NCBI RefSeq assembly: GCF_006385875.1
Contig: NZ_VFSU01000011.1
Coordinates: 186,001 to 250,000, forward strand
Source of the DNA: Sandaracinobacter neustonicus
GTDB taxonomy: Bacteria > Pseudomonadota > Alphaproteobacteria > Sphingomonadales > Sphingomonadaceae
Direction: 5' to 3'
Length of the DNA: 64,000 bases
Positions 17,508 to 25,798 of the stretch are shown here, piece by piece. The notes below the pieces were generated by a model that did no database searches, was not told the origin of the DNA, and saw only the letters and a list, made by a program, of their open reading frames with translations. The position numbers and the translations under genes were made by a program. Position 1 is the first letter of the stretch; each line of letters opens with the position of its first letter.

Positions 17508-18569
17508 CTAGCGATGGCGAAGCCAGTTTGAAAGCGGCTCCCACAGGGTTTCGCGCGCGGCGGAGCCGACGACCATGCCGACATGGCCGGAATGAACGTC
17601 GCGCCGGTCGACCCCGCTTCGGCGAATCCGGGCGGCCGGGGGAACGATCCGGTCTTTCGTGGCGCCGAAATCGAGGATGGGCGCGCTGATCCGCTCCGGC
17701 GAAATGATCTGCCCCGCCACCTTCCAGCGGCCGGTGCCGGTATGATCCGCGCCGAAGCCTTTCAGGAACAGGTCTCGCGCGGCGGGGATGGGCAGCGGCG
17801 CGCCGCTGTTCGCCCAATCCTCCACGGCGGCGAACCAGCCGATCTGCGGATCGCCCGGCGGGCGGCGGGAGAGCGCCTCGAACTTCGCCAGAACCGCCTC
17901 TTCATCGAGGCTCCAGAACAGCGGGTTCAGCAAGGTGACGGGAACCGCGCCCAGCTGCGCGGACAGCGGGCGGATCGAGGCCCATGTCTCCAGCGCGCCG
18001 CGCCGGGCCTGCGCGGAAAAGCCATCGAAATGCCATGGCGCGGCGATCAGCCCCAGCCGCCCCAGCCTTGGCCCCAGCAGTTGTGCCGCCGCAATCGCCA
18101 GCGTGCCGCCAAGGCAATAGCCCAGCAGCGAAACCGGCCCCGGCAATTGCGCCAGCAGCTGCATCAGCCGGGCAGACACCAGCCCCGCCAGCCCCAGCCG
18201 CCGTTCGCTGCGCCCCATCTGCCCCCAATCCACCAGCAGCACGCGATGCCCTTCATCCGCCAGATAGCGCACCAGCGATTTGTCCGGTGCCAGATCCAGC
18301 ACGGCAGGCGCGTTGATGAGCGACGGGATCACCAGCAGGGGAGGGGCATCCGCCGGGCCGCCCACTTCCATGATTCGCACGCCGCCCCGGTGCAGCAATT
18401 CCGCCATTGCGGGCATCGGCGGCGAAACGGGGGCGGATTGATAGCGATTCAGCCCCTCCAGCACCGCTTTCAGCCGCTCGGGCTGTTCCGCAAGCGAACG
18501 GCTGGCGAGCGACAGGAACAGCGGCAGCGGATGCGGCCCGCGTCCGCGTGCGGAACGAGGCTCAGCCAT
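17508..18569 (-). CDS. phaC: Poly(3-hydroxyalkanoate) synthase-type alpha/beta hydrolase
   Basis: This product of about 353 residues has the PHA synthase lipase-like box LLGYCLGGTL with the catalytic Cys at about residue 152. Further catalytic residues sit near FGATKDRIVPP (Asp) and HSGHVGMVVG (His). Its length matches the short class III-type PhaC rather than the roughly 580-residue class I enzyme. No phaE partner is visible nearby. I take the ATG at 18569 (MAEPRS); 18593 is also in frame. It is divergent from phaR and upstream of phaA. Confidence 0.82.
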   Translation of the reverse strand: MAEPRSARGRGPHPLPLFLSLASRSLAEQPERLKAVLEGLNRYQSAPVSPPMPAMAELLHRGGVRIMEVGGPADAPPLLVIPSLINAPAVLDLAPDKSLVRYLADEGHRVLLVDWGQMGRSERRLGLAGLVSARLMQLLAQLPGPVSLLGYCLGGTLAIAAAQLLGPRLGRLGLIAAPWHFDGFSAQARRGALETWASIRPLSAQLGAVPVTLLNPLFWSLDEEAVLAKFEALSRRPPGDPQIGWFAAVEDWANSGAPLPIPAARDLFLKGFGADHTGTGRWKVAGQIISPERISAPILDFGATKDRIVPPAARIRRSGVDRRDVHSGHVGMVVGSAARETLWEPLSNWLRHR

Positions 18570-18667
18570 GCTGCGCAGCAGAAAAGCGCACAAGCTGCAT
18601 TTGCGGCCTCATGTTGCACATGCTAAGTCCCGTTTCATTCATCAGTCTTTCTTCCGGATCGGATCAG

Positions 18668-19258
18668 ATGGCTCAATCTCCCGAAGGCGATACCGCCCCC
18701 GTCATCATCAAGAAATACGCCAATCGGCGTCTGTATGACACTGAAAGCTCCAGCTATATCACGCTGGAACATCTTTCCGCGATGACGCGGCAGGGCCGTG
18801 AATTCAAGGTGGTGGACGCGAAATCGGGCGACGACATCACGCACAGCGTGCTCACCCAGATCATCGTCGAGGAGGAGAATCGCGGCACGACGCTGCTGCC
18901 CGTCAGCTTTTTGCGCCAGCTGATCGCCATGTATGGCGATCAGATGCAATCGATGGTGCCGCATTATCTGGAAGCCTCGATGGAGGCGTTCCGCCGCAAC
19001 CAGGAACAGGTGCGCAGCACGATGATGGGCATGATGGCGGGGGGCTCCAACCCGTTCGAAGCGCTGGCCCGGCAGAATATGGCGATGATGAAGGCCGCCA
19101 CGGATATCTGGGGTGCGGCAGGCGTTCCCGGCGTTCCGGGCGCGCCCAAGGCGGAAACCCCGGAAGCCGAACCGGCCGAATCCGAAGCCGATGTGAAGGC
19201 GCTCAAGGCCGAACTGAAGGCGCTTCAGGCCAAGATCGAAAAGCTGGTGAAAGACTGA
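18668..19258 (+). CDS. phaR: Polyhydroxyalkanoate synthesis repressor PhaR
   Basis: The 196-residue protein starts with the PHB/PHA accumulation regulator DNA-binding domain, including IIKKYANRRLYDTESSSYIT. A middle domain of the PHB_acc type and an Ala/Glu/Lys C-terminal coiled coil (VKALKAELKALQAKIEKLV) follow. PhaR represses PHA genes and is released by binding PHA granules. The ATG at 18668 was chosen from the domain start. The 98 bp shared with phaC are rich in TGC/GCA, including CTGCGCAG, which resembles known PhaR targets. Confidence 0.93.
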   Translation: MAQSPEGDTAPVIIKKYANRRLYDTESSSYITLEHLSAMTRQGREFKVVDAKSGDDITHSVLTQIIVEEENRGTTLLPVSFLRQLIAMYGDQMQSMVPHYLEASMEAFRRNQEQVRSTMMGMMAGGSNPFEALARQNMAMMKAATDIWGAAGVPGVPGAPKAETPEAEPAESEADVKALKAELKALQAKIEKLVKD

Positions 19259-19268
19259 AGCCGCATCC

Positions 19269-20663
19269 GTGTCCAGCCTGTCTCCGGCGCTTGCCGAACT
19301 TCCCGCTGACATCGTCCGCACCGCGCCCGATGATCTCGCCCCGCACCTGACGGACTGGCGCGGCCAGAAGACCGGCAGTGCCGATGCGCTTTTGCTGCCG
19401 CGCAGCACGGCCGAGGTGGTCGCCATCGTGGAATGGGCGGGCCGCCATGGCGTGGGGCTGGTGCCGCAGGGCGGCAACACCGGGCTTGTGGGCGGGGGGG
19501 TGCCGGAACCGGCCCCGCACGGCCCGGCGGTGATCCTGTCGCTGCGGCGCATGAACGCCATCGAATCGATCGATCCGGCGGGCCTTGTGCTGGTGGCAGG
19601 CGCGGGCGCAATTCTGGCCAATGTGCATGAGGCCGCCGAGCAGGCGGGGTGCCGCTTCCCGCTTTCGCTGGGGGCGAAGGGCAGCGCCACCATCGGCGGG
19701 CTGGTTTCCACCAATGCAGGCGGCGTGCAGGTGCTGCGCCACGGCACGATGCGGGCGCTGGTGCTGGGGCTGGAAGCGGTGCTGCCGGATGGATCGGTGC
19801 TGGATCAGCTGTCCGCGCTGCGGAAAGACAACAGCGGCTATGATCTGAAGCAGCTTCTGATCGGCGCGGAAGGCACGCTGGGCGTCGTCACCCGTGTGGC
19901 GCTGCGGCTGTCTCCGGCGCTGGTGGCGCGCAGCACCGGCTGGGTGGGGCTGGACAGCCCCGAGCAGGCGCTGGCGGTGCTGAAACGCCTTCGCGCCGAA
20001 GCCGGGGAGACGGTGGAGAGCTTCGAGCTGATCGCGGCTGAAGCGCTGGAGCTTACACTGCACCATATGCCCGCGCTGAAATCGCCGTTGCAGGGCAAGC
20101 ACCGCTATCATGTGCTGATCGAATTGGGCGGGCCTTCGGACATGCTCGAATCCGTGCTGATGGCGGCCATCGAAGCGGGGGAGGCGGAAGACGCCGCAAT
20201 CGCCGCGTCGGACGCACAGGCAGAGGCGATGTGGCTGATCCGCGAGACGATTCCGGAAGCCGAGAAGCGCGATGGCGGCTCCATCAAGAATGACATTTCC
20301 GTCGCCGTGGCCGATATTCCGGCCTTCCACGCAGAGGCCGTTCAGATGCTGGAAGCTGCCTATCCCGGCACCCGCCCGTTCGTGTTCGGACATCTGGGCG
20401 ACGGCAATCTGCACTGGAACATCCTGCCGCCGCCCGGCGCGCAGCCGCTGTGGCTGAAGCAGGAGGGCGAACAGGCGCGCCATCTGCTGCACGATCTGAT
20501 CGCGCAGCATCAGGGCTCCATTTCGGCGGAACATGGCATCGGCACGCTGAAGGCTGCCGAACTGGCCCGGCTGGGCAATCCGGCCAAGCTGGCGGCCATG
20601 CGGGCGATCAAATCCGCGCTGGACCCGCAGGGGATCATGAACCCGGCCAAGCTTTTTGCCTGA
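19269..20663 (+). CDS. FAD-linked oxidoreductase, D-2-hydroxyacid dehydrogenase type
   Basis: The 464-residue protein has the FAD-binding type 4 pattern (VPQGGNTGLVGGGVPE, LGAKGSATIGGLVSTNAGG, LKQLLIGAEGTLGVVTRVAL). The C-terminal domain has FGHLGDGNLHWN and AEHGIGTLK, whose His and Glu bind the metal and substrate. This places it with D-2-hydroxyglutarate/D-lactate dehydrogenases. It begins with GTG at 19269, 10 bp after phaR, so it may share phaR's transcript. The natural substrate is not determined by sequence. Confidence 0.87.
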   Translation: MSSLSPALAELPADIVRTAPDDLAPHLTDWRGQKTGSADALLLPRSTAEVVAIVEWAGRHGVGLVPQGGNTGLVGGGVPEPAPHGPAVILSLRRMNAIESIDPAGLVLVAGAGAILANVHEAAEQAGCRFPLSLGAKGSATIGGLVSTNAGGVQVLRHGTMRALVLGLEAVLPDGSVLDQLSALRKDNSGYDLKQLLIGAEGTLGVVTRVALRLSPALVARSTGWVGLDSPEQALAVLKRLRAEAGETVESFELIAAEALELTLHHMPALKSPLQGKHRYHVLIELGGPSDMLESVLMAAIEAGEAEDAAIAASDAQAEAMWLIRETIPEAEKRDGGSIKNDISVAVADIPAFHAEAVQMLEAAYPGTRPFVFGHLGDGNLHWNILPPPGAQPLWLKQEGEQARHLLHDLIAQHQGSISAEHGIGTLKAAELARLGNPAKLAAMRAIKSALDPQGIMNPAKLFA

Positions 20664-20788
20664 GGGCAGCGGGATGCGCTTGCTTGCGCAGGGCACCCGC
20701 CCACGCTAGAGCCGCCGCCAACAGTTGGCACCGCCCGCGCCAGAGGGGGCAGGGTGCCGTTCCGAAGCCAACCAAGCAGGATTTCCAG

Positions 20789-21538
20789 ATGGCCAGCCAA
20801 CCCGCCCAGCTTCCGCTTTTCTACAACAACCTGATTCCGCTGACGTCTGACCTGCATGCGGACTGGGGCCTTGGCGAGCGCACCGAACTGTCGTTCGCGC
20901 GTGGCACCCATGCCGTTCCGATCACCGTGGACGAGTTCGTGATGTGCCAGCGCAACTATCCGATCGTCTTCTCGGAAGGCACAGACGGCGTGCCGCTGGC
21001 GCTGGTGGGCCTGCGCGAAGGCGAGAATCTGTTCGTCGACGCCGAGGGCAACTGGACGCCGGGTGCCTATATCCCGGCCTATATCCGCCGCCACCCCTTC
21101 ATGCTGGCGCGCCTGACGCCGGACGCCAACGTGCTGAGCCTGGTGTTCGACGACACCACCGGCCTTGTCGGCCCCGAGTTTGAAAGCAAGATGTTCGACG
21201 CCGACAAGCAGCCGACCGATGTGACGAAGAACATCCTGCAATTCTGCGAGCAATTCGAACAGGCGATTGCCCGCACCAAGAGCTTCATGGAAGAGCTGAA
21301 CAAGCTGGGTCTGCTGATGGACGGTCAGGCGCAGATCCAGAATCCGGGGATGGAGCAGCCCGCGACCTTCGCCGGCTTCAAGATGGTGGACGAGCAGAAG
21401 CTGCAGAACCTGCGCGGCGATCAGGCCCGCAAGATGGTGCAGAACGGCATGCTCGGCCTTGTGTACGCGCACCTGTTCTCTCTGTCGCAGATGCGCAGCC
21501 TGTTCGCGATCGCCAACCCGGGCCTGCCTGCCGCCTGA
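20789..21538 (+). CDS. SapC family protein
   Basis: The 249-residue product matches the SapC family across its length: PLFYNNLIPLTSDLHADWG, FVMCQRNYPIVFS, GAYIPAYIRRHPFML and QLQNLRGDQ-like end. The name comes from a Campylobacter S-layer protein, but the function is not known. It is common in Sphingomonadales. No signal peptide is visible. The ATG at 20789 starts where family similarity starts; the frame open upstream lies in the previous gene. Confidence 0.88.
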   Translation: MASQPAQLPLFYNNLIPLTSDLHADWGLGERTELSFARGTHAVPITVDEFVMCQRNYPIVFSEGTDGVPLALVGLREGENLFVDAEGNWTPGAYIPAYIRRHPFMLARLTPDANVLSLVFDDTTGLVGPEFESKMFDADKQPTDVTKNILQFCEQFEQAIARTKSFMEELNKLGLLMDGQAQIQNPGMEQPATFAGFKMVDEQKLQNLRGDQARKMVQNGMLGLVYAHLFSLSQMRSLFAIANPGLPAA

Positions 21539-21674
21539 TCGCGGGGGCCGCCGAATTCCGGGCGTCTCAGGGCGGCCGTCAATTGCTTCGAACGTCGTGA
21601 CCCGACCGCACTTGCCGGTCGGGGCCATGGCGTTTACCATTCACACATATTTCGCAGGTGGGGAGCCTCTTTCG

Positions 21675-22292
21675 ATGAAGCAAATCCGTTCGATGCTGGT
21701 GGTCGCGGCCTTCGCCGCGCTTGCGCCCGTCACGCCCCTTCTGGCGCAGGCCGCGCCGCTCTCCGTGCCGGCGGGCGAGTATGTGCTTGAAAAGACGCAC
21801 GCCAGCCTGACATGGAAGATCAACCACCTCGGCCTGTCATACTACACCGCCCGCTTCACCGGTTTCGATGCGACCATCAACCTTGATCCCAAAGTGGTGA
21901 CGAATTCGTCGGTGTCTGTCACCATTGATCCGCGCTCGGTGAAAACGGACTTCCCCTTCCCCGAGAAGGAGGATTTCGACAAGGTGATCGCGGAAAAGGT
22001 GTTGATGGCGGGCGAGCATCCCACCATCACCTTCCAGTCCACCAGCCTGAAGGCCACCGGCAAGACGACGGGTAAGCTGACGGGCAACCTCACGCTGATG
22101 GGCGTGACGAAGCCCGTTACGCTGGACGTCACGCTGAACGGCGCGAAGGAACATCCGATGCGCAAGGTGCCGGTGCTGGGTGTCAGCGCCACGGGCAGCT
22201 TCAAACGCTCCGATTTCGGCTCCAACTTCCTGCTGGGGCCGGTGGGCGATGAAATCACCGTGCTGATCGAGCTTGAGTTCCTGAAGAAATGA
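21675..22292 (+). CDS. YceI family periplasmic protein
   Basis: The 205-residue product has a signal peptide (VVAAFAALAPVTPLLAQAA) and a YceI lipocalin-like barrel. Typical blocks are YVLEKTHASLTWKINHLG, YYTARFTGFDATI, and KTTGKLTGNLTLMGVTKPV. YceI proteins bind isoprenoid-quinone-like or other lipids. The stop overlaps the cytochrome b561 start (ATGA). With a second YceI gene after the cytochrome, it forms a quinone-linked periplasmic unit. Confidence 0.9.
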   Translation: MKQIRSMLVVAAFAALAPVTPLLAQAAPLSVPAGEYVLEKTHASLTWKINHLGLSYYTARFTGFDATINLDPKVVTNSSVSVTIDPRSVKTDFPFPEKEDFDKVIAEKVLMAGEHPTITFQSTSLKATGKTTGKLTGNLTLMGVTKPVTLDVTLNGAKEHPMRKVPVLGVSATGSFKRSDFGSNFLLGPVGDEITVLIELEFLKK

Positions 22293-22873
22293 CGGCCGCG
22301 CGCAGCAGCTACAGTGCCGCGGCGATCACGCTGCACTGGCTGATCGCGTTGATGATCATCGGCAATTTCGCGGGCGGCCTGCTGATGGACGATCTGCTGA
22401 AACCCGATGCCACGGCCGCGCAAAAGCAGCTGGGCTTTGCCATCGTGCAACTGCACAAGAGCTTCGGCCTGACGGTGCTGGTGCTCAGCCTGCTGCGCCT
22501 TGCCCTGCGGCTGTTCGCGGGCACGCCGCCGCTGCCCGCGCATATGACGTCTATAGAGCGGCTGCTGGCGAAGCTGACGCATTGGGGCTTCTACGCGGTG
22601 ATGATCCTGTTGCCGCTGTCCGGCTGGGTGATGGTGTCGGCAAGCCCGCTGGGCTTCCCGACGATGTGGTTCGGCCTGTTCGAATGGCCGCACCTGCCCA
22701 TCGGCACCAGCAAGGCGATCAGCGGCGGCGCATCGGAAGCACATGAACTGCTGGCATGGTTCGGCGTGGCCCTGTTCGTGCTGCATGTGGGCGGCGCGCT
22801 GAAGCATCATTTCCTCGATCGGGATGATGTGCTGGCGCGCATGCTGCCCTATCTGCGCCGGAAGCAGCCCTGA
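22289..22873 (+). CDS. Cytochrome b561
   Basis: This 194-residue integral membrane protein has four predicted helices and the haem-ligand histidines in ITLHWLIA, VQLHKSFG, EAHELLAWFG and VLHVGGALKHHF. It belongs to the bacterial CybB/YodB cytochrome b561 group, which exchanges electrons between quinone and periplasmic partners, including superoxide. It overlaps both flanking YceI genes by 4 bp and 1 bp, so the three are made together. Confidence 0.92.
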   Translation: MTAARSSYSAAAITLHWLIALMIIGNFAGGLLMDDLLKPDATAAQKQLGFAIVQLHKSFGLTVLVLSLLRLALRLFAGTPPLPAHMTSIERLLAKLTHWGFYAVMILLPLSGWVMVSASPLGFPTMWFGLFEWPHLPIGTSKAISGGASEAHELLAWFGVALFVLHVGGALKHHFLDRDDVLARMLPYLRRKQP

Positions 22874-23421
22874 TGCGCGCCCTGTTCGCAGCAGTGGTGC
22901 TGGCCGCCGCGCCTGCCGCCGCCAGCGATTGGGCGGTGGTGCCCGCGCAATCCAGCCTTGCGTTCGCGCCGACATGGAACGGAAAGGCGGTGGAGGGGAA
23001 ATTCCCCAAATTCACCGCGCAGATCCGCTTCGATCCCGCGAAGCTGGCCGACGCGCGGGTGGAGGCCGTGATCGATCTGTCCGCCGCCACCACAGCAGAC
23101 AAGACGGTGAACGGAAGCCTACCCGGCCCCGACTGGTTCGATGTGAAGAAGAACCCCACCGCGCGCTTCGTTTCCACCAGCATCACGCAGGTGAAGCCGG
23201 GCCAGTATCTTGCCAAAGGCACGTTGACGCTGCGCGGCGTCGCGGTGCCCGTTTCCCTGCCGTTCACGCTCGCCATCAACGGCAATACGGCCGTGATGAC
23301 GGGCCAGACGATGCTGGACCGCCGATCATTCAAGATCGGGATGGACAGCGACGCCGATGGAGCCTGGGTCGCCTTCCCGGTTCCGATCAAGGTGCGGATC
23401 ACAGCAACCCGAAAGCCCTGA
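22873..23421 (+). CDS. YceI family protein (second)
   Basis: The 182-residue protein has a signal peptide (MRALFAAVVLAAAPAAA) and a more divergent YceI domain: WAVVPAQSSLAFAPTWNGKAVEG, WFDVKKNPTARFVSTSI and GTLTLRGVAVPVSLPF. It starts on the A of the cytochrome b561 stop (TGATG). Duplicate YceI barrels around a b561 cytochrome suggest that one binds oxidised and one reduced quinone-like ligand; this is speculation. Confidence 0.88.
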   Translation: MRALFAAVVLAAAPAAASDWAVVPAQSSLAFAPTWNGKAVEGKFPKFTAQIRFDPAKLADARVEAVIDLSAATTADKTVNGSLPGPDWFDVKKNPTARFVSTSITQVKPGQYLAKGTLTLRGVAVPVSLPFTLAINGNTAVMTGQTMLDRRSFKIGMDSDADGAWVAFPVPIKVRITATRKP

Positions 23422-23428
23422 TTGTTCA

Positions 23429-25081
23429 ATGCCCAGATATGATCACCCGACACCGTTCGAGACGGTGTTCGAGCCGAGTTGGATGCCCGACCTGCTGTTC
23501 CGCACCGCCGCGCGCGTGCCGCAGGCACCCGCCATCGATTTCATGGGGCGCGTCACCAGCTATGCCGAACTGGCCTCTCAGGTGCGCCGCACGGCGGCCG
23601 GGTTCCGCGCGCGGGGCATCGGGCCGGGCTCCACCGTGGGGCTGTTCCTGCCGAACTGCCCGCATTATGTGATCGCCGCCTATGGCGCATGGACGGCGGG
23701 TGCCCGCCTCGCCAATTTCTCGCCGCTGTATACCGCAGACGAACTGCGCGTGCAGGTGGAAGACGCAGAGGCGGACCTGATGGTCACGCTGGACGTGAAA
23801 GCGCTGCTGCCCACCATCGAGACGGTGCTGCAGAACAGCCGGCTGAAGGGGCTGGTGATCGGCAATGTGGCCGAAGCGCTGCCCTTCCCGAAATCTTTGC
23901 TCTACCGGCTGTTCAAGGGCAGCGAGCGCACGCCGTTCCGGACGGACCTAAGCCACATTCCGTTCGCGGACCTGCTCGCCCACACGGAATATCAACCGCA
24001 CGGCCAGCCGGTGATGCCTGAGGAAGTGGCGCTGCTGCAATATACCGGTGGCACCACAGGCACACCCAAGGGGGCGATGCTGACGCACGCCAACCTGTCT
24101 GTGAACGCGCAGCAGGTGAACGCGATGGACGATCAGCCGGACGCGCCGGATCGCATTCTTGCGGCGCTGCCGTTGTTCCACATCTTCGCCCACACCTGCA
24201 TCATGAACCGCACCATCCTGAAGGGTGCGCAGATGGTGCTGCTGCCGAAATTCGAAGTGAAGGCTGCGCTGGAAGCGATCCAGCGCGCGAAGATCACCGC
24301 GCTGCCGGGCGTGCCGACCATGTATCGCGCGCTGCTCGATCACCCCGATCTTAAGACATATGATCTCTCGTCGATCCGCATCTGCATTTCCGGTGGCGCG
24401 CCATGCCCGGAGCCGGTGCAGACCGCGTTCGAGGCGGCGACCGGCGCGAAGCTGATCGAGGGCTATGGCCTGACGGAAAGCTCCGGGGTGGTGTGCGCCA
24501 ACCCCTATTCCGGCGGCAAGCCCGGCACCATCGGCCAGCCGCTGGCGGGCACGCTGATCCGCCTGCTGGACAAGGATGATCCCTCGAAAATGGCACCGCC
24601 CGGCGCGAACGGGGAGTTGGCGTTCCGTGGCCCGCAGATGATGAAGGGCTATTGGAAGCGCGACAATGCGGACGTGTTCGCGGATGGCTATCTGCGCACC
24701 GGCGATGTCGCGGAGGTGGACGAGGACGGCTATTACCGCATCGTCGACCGGCTGAAGGACATGATCATCGTCGGCGGCTTCAAGGTGTTCCCCAGCCAGG
24801 TAGAGGATGTGCTCTACACCAATGAGGCGATCAGCGAGGCCATCGTGCTGGGCGTGCCGGACGATTATCTGGGCGAGCGCCCCAAGGCCTTCGTGACGCT
24901 GAAGGCCGGTTCGGATGCCACCGCCGAGCAGTTGCTGAAATGGCTGAACGGCCATCTGGGCAAGCATGAACGGGTGGTCGCCGTGGAAATCCGCGACAGC
25001 CTGCCCAAGACGATGATCGGCAAGCTGAGCCGCAAGGAACTGGAAGCGGAAGAGCGGGCGAAGGCTGCCGCAGCAGCCTGA
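23429..25081 (+). CDS. fadD: Long-chain fatty-acid-CoA ligase
   Basis: The 550-residue AMP-forming acyl-CoA synthetase has the P-loop-like YTGGTTGTPKGAMLTHANL, the linker motif YGLTESSG, the DxR motif (YLRTGDVAEVDEDGYY, then IVDRLKDMI) and the catalytic lysine in PKTMIGKLSRKEL. It activates long-chain fatty acids for beta-oxidation or lipid synthesis. The ATG at 23429 is 8 bp after the second YceI gene, so the operon is YceI-b561-YceI-ligase. The substrate chain length is inferred from the family. Confidence 0.88.
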   Translation: MPRYDHPTPFETVFEPSWMPDLLFRTAARVPQAPAIDFMGRVTSYAELASQVRRTAAGFRARGIGPGSTVGLFLPNCPHYVIAAYGAWTAGARLANFSPLYTADELRVQVEDAEADLMVTLDVKALLPTIETVLQNSRLKGLVIGNVAEALPFPKSLLYRLFKGSERTPFRTDLSHIPFADLLAHTEYQPHGQPVMPEEVALLQYTGGTTGTPKGAMLTHANLSVNAQQVNAMDDQPDAPDRILAALPLFHIFAHTCIMNRTILKGAQMVLLPKFEVKAALEAIQRAKITALPGVPTMYRALLDHPDLKTYDLSSIRICISGGAPCPEPVQTAFEAATGAKLIEGYGLTESSGVVCANPYSGGKPGTIGQPLAGTLIRLLDKDDPSKMAPPGANGELAFRGPQMMKGYWKRDNADVFADGYLRTGDVAEVDEDGYYRIVDRLKDMIIVGGFKVFPSQVEDVLYTNEAISEAIVLGVPDDYLGERPKAFVTLKAGSDATAEQLLKWLNGHLGKHERVVAVEIRDSLPKTMIGKLSRKELEAEERAKAAAAA

Positions 25082-25122
25082 GAATTCTCAGCCAGTTCAT
25101 TGTTAATCACTGTTATATCATT

Positions 25123-25150
25123 GATTTAAATCGATTATTTGGAATCGATT
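25123..25150. promoter_or_regulatory. Palindrome cluster upstream of the PEP-CTERM gene
   Basis: The AT-rich 150-bp gap holds GATTTAAATC (25123-25132) and two AATCGATT palindromes (25129-25136 and 25143-25150) spaced 14 bp apart. The last is about 80 bp upstream of the start codon. They look like binding sites for a dimeric regulator. Confidence 0.3.
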
Positions 25151-25230
25151 TTGCGTCCCGATTGTTCCAATGTGCCGACAACAACGAGAACAAGCCACAT
25201 AACAAAAACAAGGCACAAGGGTCGCAAAAA

Positions 25231-25728
25231 ATGAAAATGACGTCTGCACGCGCGGTGATGGTTGGCATGGCGGTGGCGATGGCCACTCCGGCGATGTCCG
25301 CAACCTATTTGTTCAACTTCACCGCTCCGGGCTACACGGGTAGCGGGCAGTTCCACACGCTGGATGCTGCGCCCACCACTGTCGTGGGGATCGACGGCCT
25401 GCTGAACGGCAACGCGATCACCGGCCTCAGCAGCTATGCCGGCGCCAACCAGACCCTGCTTGCCGCAGCCCCCTATTTCACGCTCGGCGGCATTTCCTTC
25501 GACGCCGGCGGCGTGTCGTATAATCTTTATGATTATGGTGGCTCGGGCATCACCAACAGCATCGACAATCCCGGCGGTGGCGTCGTCGCACTCACCCAGC
25601 TGAGCACAATCAGCATCACCGAAATGACGGGCGGCGTGCCGGAAGCGGCCACCTGGGCGATGATGATTTTCGGTTTCGGCATGGTCGGCGCATCCGCGCG
25701 TCGCCGCCGTAACGTCGTCGCTGCCTGA
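25231..25728 (+). CDS. PEP-CTERM domain protein, sphingomonad type
   Basis: The 165-residue secreted protein has an N-terminal signal peptide (VMVGMAVAMATPAMSA) and ends with a PEP-CTERM sorting signal. The signal reads VPEAATWAMMIFGFGMVG followed by RRRR, the sphingomonad variant PExxTWAMMIxGFG-Arg. An exosortase (EpsH type) should remove the tail at the membrane; none is visible here. The body is Gly/Thr/Ser-rich with no enzymatic motif, consistent with a surface or matrix protein. The ATG at 25231 or 25237 would both serve. Confidence 0.9.
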   Translation: MKMTSARAVMVGMAVAMATPAMSATYLFNFTAPGYTGSGQFHTLDAAPTTVVGIDGLLNGNAITGLSSYAGANQTLLAAAPYFTLGGISFDAGGVSYNLYDYGGSGITNSIDNPGGGVVALTQLSTISITEMTGGVPEAATWAMMIFGFGMVGASARRRRNVVAA

Positions 25729-25798
25729 TCCGGGCAATCTGATCTGACTGACCTGATCGGGGCCGGAGCGGCGTTCAGCCGCTCTGGCCCTGACTCTG

